Positions 27,165 through 34,688 of a stretch of 64,000 bases of DNA are shown piece after piece. This DNA is from Parabacteroides goldsteinii DSM 19448 = WAL 12034. GTDB lineage: Bacteria; Bacteroidota; Bacteroidia; Bacteroidales; Tannerellaceae. A program made the translations under genes and the position numbers. The notes beneath the pieces were generated by a model that was not told the DNA's origin, ran no database searches, and was given only the letters and a program-made list of their open reading frames with translations. The DNA lies in NCBI RefSeq assembly GCF_000969835.1, contig NZ_KQ033912.1, positions 434,001-498,000 on the forward strand, read 5' to 3'. Position 1 is the stretch's first letter; every line of letters begins with the position of its first letter.

Positions 27165-28322
27165 TTAAATCGTATCGGAATAGTAGGCTTTCGGAAGCTG
27201 GCGGCAGTTGTACTGGGAAGCCATCACCTCGCCGTAAGCACCGGCCGAACGCAAGGCGATCAGGTCTCCGCGATGCGCTTTATTCAATTCTACATCTTTA
27301 CCGAACACGTCGGATGATTCGCAGATAGGGCCAACTACATCATACAAATCAACCTCTTCATCACTGGAAATATTCTCGATCCGGTGATAAGCGTCATACA
27401 TGGCCGGACGGATCAGTTCAGTGAAACCGGCATCCAGGATAGCGAATTTCTTTGTCTCGCCCTCCTTTACATACAGCACCTTTGAGATCAATGTACCGCA
27501 CTGGGCTACTACCGAGCGGCCCGGTTCGAAATGTACCTGCTGGCCGGGACGTACTTTCAGCAATTTGTTGAATACGGCAAAGTAATTATCGAAAGCCGGG
27601 ATCGGCAAATGATTCGGATGATAATAATCGATACCGAGACCGCCACCGAAATTCACATTTTCGATCCGGATACCACGTGCTTCCAGGTCTTCCTGTATTT
27701 CGTTTACACGAATCACCAGGTTACGGAAAGCCGACATGTCCGTGATCTGCGAACCGATATGGAAATGAATACCGATCAGTTTCACATTTTTCAGATTCGC
27801 CAGGTTATCCAGCACCTGTCCTAACTGGCTCAGGTTGATACCGAACTTGTTCTCCTTCATACCGGTCGTGATCTTGGCATGTGTATGGGCATCTACTTCC
27901 GGGTTGATACGGAGAGCGACCGAGGCTACTTTATTCTTTGCGGCAGCCAGTTCGTCGATTATCTCCAACTCTACCGCCGATTCCACATTGAAACAAAAAA
28001 TATCGTTATCCAGTCCCAGGTTGATCTCCCAGTCAGCTTTGCCCACACCGGCAAAAACGATCTTATCAGCCGGGAAACCTGCATCCAATGCCGCTTTAAC
28101 CTCACCGCCGCTTACACAATCGGCACCCAGTCCGTTTTCAGCTATGATAGAAAGGATTCGCGGATTGGCATTTGCCTTTACGGCATAATGTGCATGATAG
28201 CCGTATTTGCCGGCTTCATTCTTCACCATATCCAGTGTATCCTGTAATAACTTTACATCATAATAATAGAAGGGCGTAGGAAGTGCCTTCAATTTATCTA
28301 TCGGGAATGTTCCTTTGAGCAT
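27165..28322 (-). CDS. lysA: Diaminopimelate decarboxylase
   Basis: Last step of lysine synthesis: decarboxylates meso-diaminopimelate to lysine, a PLP enzyme of the alanine-racemase fold. The 385-aa protein has the PLP lysine (HAHYAVKANANP, Lys about 47), HFHIGSQI, GGGLGIDYY, EPGRSVVAQCGTL and the C-terminal barrel with GPICESSDVFG and SAGAYGEVMASQYN. It lies after lysC, the first enzyme of the pathway, with only a terminator-like hairpin between them. Confidence 0.97.
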   Translation of the reverse strand: MLKGTFPIDKLKALPTPFYYYDVKLLQDTLDMVKNEAGKYGYHAHYAVKANANPRILSIIAENGLGADCVSGGEVKAALDAGFPADKIVFAGVGKADWEINLGLDNDIFCFNVESAVELEIIDELAAAKNKVASVALRINPEVDAHTHAKITTGMKENKFGINLSQLGQVLDNLANLKNVKLIGIHFHIGSQITDMSAFRNLVIRVNEIQEDLEARGIRIENVNFGGGLGIDYYHPNHLPIPAFDNYFAVFNKLLKVRPGQQVHFEPGRSVVAQCGTLISKVLYVKEGETKKFAILDAGFTELIRPAMYDAYHRIENISSDEEVDLYDVVGPICESSDVFGKDVELNKAHRGDLIALRSAGAYGEVMASQYNCRQLPKAYYSDTI

Positions 28323-28344
28323 ATTACTTTATTATATATAAATT

Positions 28345-28374
28345 AAAAAAAGGGCAGTCCGGAAAAGGCTGCCC
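28345..28374 (-). terminator. Terminator or attenuator between lysC and lysA
   Basis: On the minus strand GGGCAG-CC, loop, GG-A-CTGCCC, then seven T. It sits 8 bases after the lysC stop and about 22 bases before the lysA start, so it can reduce read-through and set lysA below lysC, or make lysA depend on its own promoter. Confidence 0.65.
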
Positions 28375-28382
28375 TCATATAT

Positions 28383-29699
28383 TTAGTTGTTAAATAAATG
28401 ATCGCTTAACGCTTGCAACGCTTTCACTTTATCAGTAGCTTTCACCAGAAGCGAAACGTTGTAGTTACTACCGCCATACGATATCATACGTACCGGAACA
28501 TCTTTCATCGCCTGAACAATGCGGGCTTCAAAACCGACGTTATCCCATTCCAGGTCACCGACTACGCATACAATTACCATATCTTCATCTACGGTAACGG
28601 TTCCGTATTTCTTCAGGTCGTCTACAATTTCTTCCAGATGTTTGCGGTTGTCGATCGTTACCGATACGCCTACCTCAGAAGTAGTAACCATGTCGATCGG
28701 AGTCTGGTAGTTTTCGAAAGTTTCGAATACCTTACGCAGGAAACCGGTAGCCAGCAGCATACGGCCGCTCTTTATCTTAATGGAAGTGATATTGTCTTTT
28801 GCTGCAACAGCTTTGATCTTTCCTTTTTCAGTATTGTTAGAGATCAATGTACCCGGAGCATCCGGCTGCATAGTATTCAGCAGGCGAACCGGTATATTGT
28901 TCAACTTGGCCGGCAGGATACAAGTCGGGTGCAGGATCTTCGCACCGAAGTAAGCCAGTTCAGCTGCTTCCTCGAAATGCAGGTTACGGACAGGAGATGT
29001 TTTATCTACGATGCGCGGATCGTTGTTGTGCATTCCGTCGATATCTGTCCAGATCTGGATTTCATCAGCATTGAGGGCTGCACCGATCAAAGAAGCGCTA
29101 TAGTCGCTACCGCCACGCTGCAAGTTATCAATTTCACCGTAAGCATTACGGCAAATGTAACCCTGAGTGATATACAACTCAGCATCCTTATGTTCATTCA
29201 GCAGTTTAACCAGACGTTCTTTGATATATACAGGGTCCGGTTCTGCATTCTTGTCCGTCCGCATATATTCCAATGCCGGAAGCAGGACAGACTTCACACC
29301 TGTTTCATTCAGATACAGGTTCATCATGCCGGTAGAGATCAACTCGCCTTGTGCCAGCACGACCTTTTCTTCGAACAGGGTGAACAGGTCTTTAGTAAAA
29401 GTGCGGATATAATCGAAATGAGATTTTACAAGTTCTTTGGCTTTCTGCTTATATTCGTCGGTACTGTACAGTTCTTCGATATGTCCGTAATATTTCTGTG
29501 CAAGCTTATTGATGATTTCATTTGCACCATCCGGATTTTTCTTGTACAGGTAGTCGGATATTTCAACCAACGAGTTGGTTGTACCTGACATGGCAGACAA
29601 TACGACAATGTTACGGTCGCCCGTGCAAATCAATTTTGCTACATCTTTCATTCTCTGTGCAGATCCCACAGAAGTACCGCCAAACTTTAAAATTTTCAT
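28383..29699 (-). CDS. lysC: Aspartate kinase (monofunctional)
   Basis: Phosphorylates aspartate to start synthesis of lysine, diaminopimelate, threonine and methionine. The 438-aa protein has the kinase domain (1-about 285; MKILKFGGTSVGSAQRM, LQRGGSDYSASLIGAAL, WTDIDGMHNNDPRIV) and two ACT domains (about 300-438; ISIKIKSGRMLLATGFL, VTTSEVGVSVTID, VRMISYGGSNYNVSLLV). No homoserine dehydrogenase domain is fused. Feedback regulation by lysine would act through the ACT domains. A TAACTTTG box (29756 to 29749) lies about 50 bases before the start. Confidence 0.97.
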   Translation of the reverse strand: MKILKFGGTSVGSAQRMKDVAKLICTGDRNIVVLSAMSGTTNSLVEISDYLYKKNPDGANEIINKLAQKYYGHIEELYSTDEYKQKAKELVKSHFDYIRTFTKDLFTLFEEKVVLAQGELISTGMMNLYLNETGVKSVLLPALEYMRTDKNAEPDPVYIKERLVKLLNEHKDAELYITQGYICRNAYGEIDNLQRGGSDYSASLIGAALNADEIQIWTDIDGMHNNDPRIVDKTSPVRNLHFEEAAELAYFGAKILHPTCILPAKLNNIPVRLLNTMQPDAPGTLISNNTEKGKIKAVAAKDNITSIKIKSGRMLLATGFLRKVFETFENYQTPIDMVTTSEVGVSVTIDNRKHLEEIVDDLKKYGTVTVDEDMVIVCVVGDLEWDNVGFEARIVQAMKDVPVRMISYGGSNYNVSLLVKATDKVKALQALSDHLFNN

Positions 29700-29765
29700 T
29701 TTCTTTTCCTATAATTAAATTGTTCGTTCCTTGCTTCTTTTGCGTGTGCAAAGTTACATAAAAAA

Positions 29766-30443
29766 TTATTCACCGACATCACCCAGGCGTGCATTCTCAC
29801 ATTTAACTATACGGGCCGGATAATTATGCACCAGCGTGTAGTTATGTGTAGTCATTATCACCGCCGTACCCTTCTCACAGATGTCGTGCAGAAGCTGTAC
29901 GATCTGGCCGCTTGTTTCAGGGTCCAGATTGCCGGTCGGCTCATCGGCTAATATCAGTTTAGGATCATTCAGGAGTGCTCTTGCTATGACGATACGTTGC
30001 TGCTCGCCACCCGATAGTTCGTGCGGCATCTTGTACCCTTTATTATGCATACCCACCTGGTGAAGCACATCGTCGATGCGCTCCTTAATCTCGCTCTTCT
30101 TCTTCCAGCCTGTCGCCCGCAATACGAACTCCAGGTTTTTGATCACCGAGCGGTCGGTAAGCAGCTGAAAATCCTGAAACACAATCCCCAGCTTACGGCG
30201 AAGATACGGGATATCTTTCCGTTTCATCTTACAGAGATTGTAATCCAACAGCCAGGCATCGCCTTGACTGATGGGGATTTCGCAATACAAGGATTTCAAC
30301 AGACTGCTCTTTCCGGAGCCTACTTTTCCAATGACGTACACAAACTCCCCGTTACACAAGGTAAAAGAGGCATCGTGCAATATGACATTTTCATCGCGGC
30401 AGATTTCTACGCCATCCAGTCTGAGCAGTGTTGTATCTTCCAT
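29766..30443 (-). CDS. ftsE: FtsE-like ABC transporter ATP-binding protein
   Basis: A 225-aa ATPase of the FtsE/LolD group. FtsE works with the membrane protein FtsX to control cell-wall hydrolysis at division. Walker A GKVGSGKSS (39-47; the usual FtsE form has Pro-Ser-Gly-Ala), Q-loop IVFQDFQLL, signature LSGGEQQRIVIARAL, Walker B LILADEPTGNLDPE and switch His in TTHNYTLV are all intact. It starts 6 bases after hisIE, so it is likely read from the his operon. No ftsX is adjacent, as seems usual in this phylum. LolD-type alternatives cannot be excluded. Confidence 0.85.
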   Translation of the reverse strand: MEDTTLLRLDGVEICRDENVILHDASFTLCNGEFVYVIGKVGSGKSSLLKSLYCEIPISQGDAWLLDYNLCKMKRKDIPYLRRKLGIVFQDFQLLTDRSVIKNLEFVLRATGWKKKSEIKERIDDVLHQVGMHNKGYKMPHELSGGEQQRIVIARALLNDPKLILADEPTGNLDPETSGQIVQLLHDICEKGTAVIMTTHNYTLVHNYPARIVKCENARLGDVGE

Positions 30444-30449
30444 AGTAAT

Positions 30450-31046
30450 TTATCCTTTATGTCTTTTCTTTAATTCGCGTGCCAGGTCTTCCAGACGAAG
30501 TCCTTTGCTGGTGAGTAATACGATCAGATGATAGATCAGGTCGGATGCTTCGTAGATAAAGCCGTCTTCCGTTCCGTTGGTCGCTTCGATCACAGTTTCA
30601 ACCGCTTCCTCTCCCACTTTCTGGGCCATACGGTTCACACCTTTCAAAAACAGGGAGGTCGTATAGGAGCCTTCCGGCATTTCCTGACGGCGCTGTTCGA
30701 TAAAGTCCTGCAAATATTTCAGGAACATGATATCTTCCACATTCTTTTCGCCGAAGCAGGTATCAGCACCTGTATGGCAAACCGGACCGGCGGGATTGGC
30801 TTTGATCAGGATCGTATCATTGTCGCAATCCACCATCATGCTAACCACCTGCAGGGTGTTGCCGCTGGTTTCGCCTTTCATCCATAAACGGTTCTTTGTA
30901 CGGCTAAAGAAGGTCACCTTACCGGTTTCCTTTGTTTCTTCATAGGCTTCTTCATTCATAAAACCCAGCATCAATACTTTGTTGGTATTGTTATCCTGAA
31001 CGATTGCCGGGATAAGTCCGCCCATTTTTTCAAAATCTAATTTCAT
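30450..31046 (-). CDS. hisIE: Bifunctional phosphoribosyl-AMP cyclohydrolase / phosphoribosyl-ATP pyrophosphatase
   Basis: Steps 2 and 3 of histidine synthesis. HisI domain (1-about 110) with metal-binding SMMVDCDNDTILIKANPAGPVCHTGADTCF pattern (Cys residues in VDCDND, PVCHTG and TCFG), and HisE domain (about 115-198) with PEGSYTTSLFLKG and EEAVETVIEATNG. Normal length for the fused enzyme (198 aa). 13 bases after hisF. Confidence 0.96.
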   Translation of the reverse strand: MKLDFEKMGGLIPAIVQDNNTNKVLMLGFMNEEAYEETKETGKVTFFSRTKNRLWMKGETSGNTLQVVSMMVDCDNDTILIKANPAGPVCHTGADTCFGEKNVEDIMFLKYLQDFIEQRRQEMPEGSYTTSLFLKGVNRMAQKVGEEAVETVIEATNGTEDGFIYEASDLIYHLIVLLTSKGLRLEDLARELKKRHKG

Positions 31047-31059
31047 CTTATTCTTGTAA

Positions 31060-31815
31060 TTATATTCTTACATTGATTCCTTCCCTATTCAGATACTGCT
31101 TCAGGTCGGCTATGCCGATTTCACCGAAATGAAATACGCTGGCAGCCAATGCCGCATCCGCCTTACCTGCCGCGAATGTATCACGGAAATGTTCCATCTT
31201 TCCGGCACCACCCGATGCAATGACCGGGATATGCAGGTTGTCCGCCAGGGTCGACAACGCCTCGTTTGCATAACCGTCTTTCACACCGTCGTGTGTCATA
31301 CTGGTAAACAGGATCTCTCCGGCTCCCAGGTTTTCAGCTTCGGCCGCCCACTGGAAAAGATGTTTCTCTGTCGGGATACGTCCGCCGTTCAGATAACAGA
31401 TCCAGTCGCCATTCTCATAATTTGCATCGATAGCCACGACACAGACCTGGCTTCCGAAGTTCTTCGCGATCTCTTCGATCAACGAAGGGTTGCGCAGTGC
31501 CGCCGAGTTGATGGATACCTTATCGGCACCGGCACTCAACAGACGGTCTACATCTTTCAATTCGTTAATACCGCCGCCCACAGTAAAAGGGATGCTGATA
31601 TTTGCAGCTACTTTTTTGACCAGTTCGGTGAAGGTCTTACGTCCTTCATGCGAAGCGGTTATGTCCAGGTAGACGAGTTCGTCAGCTCCTTCCCGGCTAT
31701 ATTGCGTTCCCAACTCCACAGGGTCTCCTGCATCGCGGAAATTTACAAAATTAATACCTTTTACTGTTTTTCCATCTTTAATATCCAGACAGGGCACTAT
31801 TCTCTTGGCTAGCAT
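31060..31815 (-). CDS. hisF: Imidazole glycerol phosphate synthase, cyclase subunit
   Basis: Takes ammonia from HisH and closes the imidazole ring, giving IGP and AICAR. (beta-alpha)8 barrel of 251 aa with [20 protein letters not shown] (catalytic D11), [21 protein letters not shown] (catalytic D130 region), [15 protein letters not shown] and [11 protein letters not shown]. The frame opens with a GTG at 31839 that overlaps hisA by 4 bases; the ATG at 31815 gives the standard HisF N-terminus and is preferred. Confidence 0.97.
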   Translation of the reverse strand: MLAKRIVPCLDIKDGKTVKGINFVNFRDAGDPVELGTQYSREGADELVYLDITASHEGRKTFTELVKKVAANISIPFTVGGGINELKDVDRLLSAGADKVSINSAALRNPSLIEEIAKNFGSQVCVVAIDANYENGDWICYLNGGRIPTEKHLFQWAAEAENLGAGEILFTSMTHDGVKDGYANEALSTLADNLHIPVIASGGAGKMEHFRDTFAAGKADAALAASVFHFGEIGIADLKQYLNREGINVRI

Positions 31816-31835
31816 ACGTTGATTTCTCCTTTGTT

Positions 31836-32555
31836 TCACGTAAAACGAAGCAGATCTTTCAAATCGATCTTTCCTTCGTAGATGGCTTTGCCGAAAATTA
31901 CCGCCGGTATTCCCGCCTCAGCCAGTTTTTCTATATCTTCAATTGAACTGACGCCGCCGCTGGCTATAATATATATAAAAGGTAATGCTTCCCGTATTTC
32001 CTTATATAATCCGATAGCCGGTCCCTGCAGCATTCCATCCCGGCTGATATCCGTACAGATCACTTTTGTGATTCCTTTGTCGTAATACCCCTCGATGAAA
32101 GGGATCAGTTCCTTATCAGTAGTTTCTTCCCACCCGCTGATAGCAATCTTTTTATCTTTCGCATCAGCGCCTAATATAATCTTTTCGCTTCCGAACTTGG
32201 TAATCCAGGAAGTAAAAACTTCCGGGTTCTTCACTGCGATACTTCCGCCGGTCACCATCTGCGCACCGCTTTCAAAAGCGATCTCCAGATCATCTTCCTG
32301 CTTCAGTCCGCCACCGAAGTCTATCACCAAAGCGGTCCGTGTCGCCAGTCTTTCCAACACACGGTAATTGATGATCCGTCCCTGACGGGCACCGTCCAGA
32401 TCCACTACATGCAAACGACGGATGCCATGCGCTTCGAACATCTTCGCCACTTCCAGCGGATCTTCGTTGTACACCTTCTTGGTATCGTAATCGCCTTGCG
32501 TCAGGCGGACACATTTGCCATCTATCAAATCTATTGCAGGGATAAGCTCGATCAT
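31836..32555 (-). CDS. hisA: Phosphoribosylformimino-5-aminoimidazole carboxamide ribotide isomerase
   Basis: Amadori isomerase, fourth step of histidine synthesis. 239 aa, barrel fold related to His[22 protein letters not shown] (catalytic Asp in AID), [25 protein letters not shown] (second catalytic Asp), [12 protein letters not shown]. It follows hisH by 6 bases and precedes hisF by 20. Confidence 0.97.
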   Translation of the reverse strand: MIELIPAIDLIDGKCVRLTQGDYDTKKVYNEDPLEVAKMFEAHGIRRLHVVDLDGARQGRIINYRVLERLATRTALVIDFGGGLKQEDDLEIAFESGAQMVTGGSIAVKNPEVFTSWITKFGSEKIILGADAKDKKIAISGWEETTDKELIPFIEGYYDKGITKVICTDISRDGMLQGPAIGLYKEIREALPFIYIIASGGVSSIEDIEKLAEAGIPAVIFGKAIYEGKIDLKDLLRFT

Positions 32556-32561
32556 ATTCTC

Positions 32562-33152
32562 TTACAGTTTTAGAAAGTTCCTCAGAATTACTTCACCGAC
32601 CGAACCACTTTTCTCCGGATGGAACTGCGTTGCGTAGAAGTTATCCTTATGCAGCGAAGCACTGAACGGTAATATATAATTAGTGGTAGCAGCCGTATAT
32701 TCATTTACGGGTACATAATAACTATGTACGAAGTAAACAAATTTATTCTCCAATTGTGCGGTAAATAAACCGTCTTTAACCTGAGTTATAGTATTCCATC
32801 CCATATGGGGCACCTTATCCTCATGACGGTGGGGAATGAACCGCTTTACTTCCGTGTCAAAAATCCCCAGGCACTCTGCATCTCCTTCCTCAGAATGACG
32901 ACACATTAATTGCATACCCAGACAAATACCCAATACGGGTTGTTTCAGATCCTTAATAACAGCATCCAGTTTATGTTCCTGCAGATGAGCCATTGTCGTT
33001 TGTGCCTCCCCTACACCCGGGAAGATCACTTTATCTGCTTTACTTAATACTTCCGGGTCCGCTGTTATCACAGGACTTACGCCCAATCGTTTCAGTGCAT
33101 AATTCACTGAGTAGATATTTCCGGCATTATACTTAATAATGGCGACGTCCAT
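32562..33152 (-). CDS. hisH: Imidazole glycerol phosphate synthase, glutaminase subunit
   Basis: Class-I glutaminase that supplies ammonia to HisF. 196 aa: MDVAIIKYNAGNIYSVNYAL, VIFPGVGEA, nucleophile Cys in PVLGICLGMQLM (about residue 78), and the His-Glu pair in ATQFHPEKSG near the end. The frame is open to 33323, but the ATG at 33152 fits: a GGAGAAAG ribosome site stands before it and the protein starts as HisH proteins do. First gene of the hisH-hisA-hisF-hisIE-ftsE run. A TACTTTTG box (33196 to 33189) lies about 37 bases upstream. Confidence 0.97.
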   Translation of the reverse strand: MDVAIIKYNAGNIYSVNYALKRLGVSPVITADPEVLSKADKVIFPGVGEAQTTMAHLQEHKLDAVIKDLKQPVLGICLGMQLMCRHSEEGDAECLGIFDTEVKRFIPHRHEDKVPHMGWNTITQVKDGLFTAQLENKFVYFVHSYYVPVNEYTAATTNYILPFSASLHKDNFYATQFHPEKSGSVGEVILRNFLKL

Positions 33153-33326
33153 TTTTCTTTCTCCGTTTTCTTTTTTTATATTGAGTTGCAAAAGTAACAA
33201 ATTATCATAACATATCACCGTATGGTTTATGAAAAGTTGCCAAACAGTATAGATTTGTAACAAACCTGTTTTATAAATAGGTAATTGGAAAATGAAAAAA
33301 GCCATAACACACGAAACGCCCAAACA

Positions 33327-33361
33327 TAAAAAAAGTCTGCTAATCTAACGACTAACAGACT
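33327..33361 (-). terminator. Terminator of tRNA-Asp
   Basis: On the minus strand AGTCTG, T, TA, loop GTTA, TA, CAGACT pattern (33334-33361) followed by seven T. It begins 5 bases after the encoded CCA end. Confidence 0.75.
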
Positions 33362-33365
33362 TTTT

Positions 33366-33442
33366 TGGCGGTCCGGACGGGACTCGAACCCGCGACCCCA
33401 TGCGTGACAGGCATGTATTCTAACCAACTGAACTACCGAACC
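33366..33442 (-). tRNA. tRNA-Asp (anticodon GTC)
   Basis: 77 nt including an encoded CCA. Acceptor stem GGTTCGG pairs with CCGGACC (one G:U), D-loop AGTTCAGTTGGTTAGAA, anticodon loop CTGTCAC with GTC, T-arm GCGGGTTCGAGTCCCGT. Discriminator base G, as expected for tRNA-Asp. A TACCTTTG box at 33485 to 33478 on the minus strand is its likely -7 element. Confidence 0.97.
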
Positions 33443-33477
33443 TCTTCTTGAATAATCAATCTCTCTCGATTGCGGTG

Positions 33478-33485
33478 CAAAGGTA
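33478..33485 (-). promoter_or_regulatory. -7 box of tRNA-Asp
   Basis: TACCTTTG on the minus strand, 36 bases before the mature tRNA 5' end. No strong -33 box seen. Confidence 0.5.
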
Positions 33486-33623
33486 GATATTATTTTTAAT
33501 TCTGCAATACTTTAAGCAAAAAAAATACACCAATATTTCAACCATACCTGATAGACAACAAATTAGAAAGCATATATTTTTAAGAAAATATCCACTAAAC
33601 ACATGCTTGTCACGCTTAGATAC

Positions 33624-34673
33624 TTACTCGCGTATCTCTCCTTTATGCACAACCATTTTTACCAATGTCTGCATCGATTTATGTGTATCCGAAACCCATA
33701 ACACCGAATCATTCTGCGCATAAATACGAACAGGCAGTAAAAAAGAGTATCCTTTGATGGTCTTTATTTTTTTCACCCATTCACCTTGTTGGCTATCATA
33801 TATATTGATAGCATCGTTATCACCGGTAGCATACCAACGTTCGTTACACAAAGCAAGCGTCTTGGGTTTAAAATCAAGAGAAAGAGACAGTTCGTCCATA
33901 TCAATGGAAGTTCCGTTTACCAAATCATCATTTACCAATGTCGGATCGAGTACACGTATTTTCTTTCCCTCATAATCTGTAAGCAGAATATTCCCTTCTG
34001 CATTGAACTGCATATAGTGGGGAGCAAAACCATTGTTACCCGGACTGTTATTTCCGGAAACTTGCCAATGACGGTTTATCTTCTGATAATTTTCTTGAGT
34101 AACATCCGACTCTTTATAAATACTGACCTTTCCGTTCTTGTCGCGTGCAAAGATAAGGCCATCTTTCACCGCAAGCGCTTGTGCCTGAAATACCGGACCA
34201 CTCCATTGTCCATTTCCAATGCAAGTGACATAAGTCAGATCCGGTAGTTCGAACACATGAATGCGCGACTGCCGCTCAGCAACATATAATCGATTTCCTG
34301 CCGGAACAATAGCTTCGATCGAACTCCCGAAATTCTTTTCCTCATTGTCGAATTGCCATGATTTCACCACATCCAGCAATCGCCCCTCCTTTGTATTGAA
34401 TACCAACAAACTGTTTCCTTCCTTTCCTATGTTAGCAACAAAAAGAGTATCTCCCAGATGTGCTACAGTATAAGGCGAGAAGTCCTCCAAGGCTTCCATT
34501 CCTAAAGTTTCCGCATTAACTAACTGTGCAGCCTCATAAGAATAATACCAATAACTATCATATTCGGGCGAATCCTCCTCCGGGTTCCCTATATCATCAC
34601 TGCTGCACCGAATGGTCAGCATACCCAACAATACCAACCAGATATAAACATACATTTTCATATTCACTTTCAT
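33624..34673 (-). CDS. Beta-propeller lipoprotein, paralogue of the upstream gene's C-terminal half
   Basis: A 349-aa lipoprotein (lipobox TIRC, then SSDD). From about residue 60 it shows repeated blades of an NHL/6-bladed type propeller: GDTLFVANIGKEGNSLLVF, GNRLYVAERQSRIHVFELPDL, VKDGLIFARDKNGKVSIY, EGNILLTDYEGKKIRVLDP. It is clearly related to the C-terminal half of its neighbour: TYVTCIGNGQWSGPV here against QFITCIGTGSWGTGV there. The two are 15 bases apart and form an operon. No catalytic residues are evident; a binding or surface-sensing role is a guess. Several near-start Met codons (34673, 34661, 34655) are possible starts. Confidence 0.75.
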   Translation of the reverse strand: MKVNMKMYVYIWLVLLGMLTIRCSSDDIGNPEEDSPEYDSYWYYSYEAAQLVNAETLGMEALEDFSPYTVAHLGDTLFVANIGKEGNSLLVFNTKEGRLLDVVKSWQFDNEEKNFGSSIEAIVPAGNRLYVAERQSRIHVFELPDLTYVTCIGNGQWSGPVFQAQALAVKDGLIFARDKNGKVSIYKESDVTQENYQKINRHWQVSGNNSPGNNGFAPHYMQFNAEGNILLTDYEGKKIRVLDPTLVNDDLVNGTSIDMDELSLSLDFKPKTLALCNERWYATGDNDAINIYDSQQGEWVKKIKTIKGYSFLLPVRIYAQNDSVLWVSDTHKSMQTLVKMVVHKGEIRE

Positions 34674-34688
34674 TTTTATGGGATCAAC

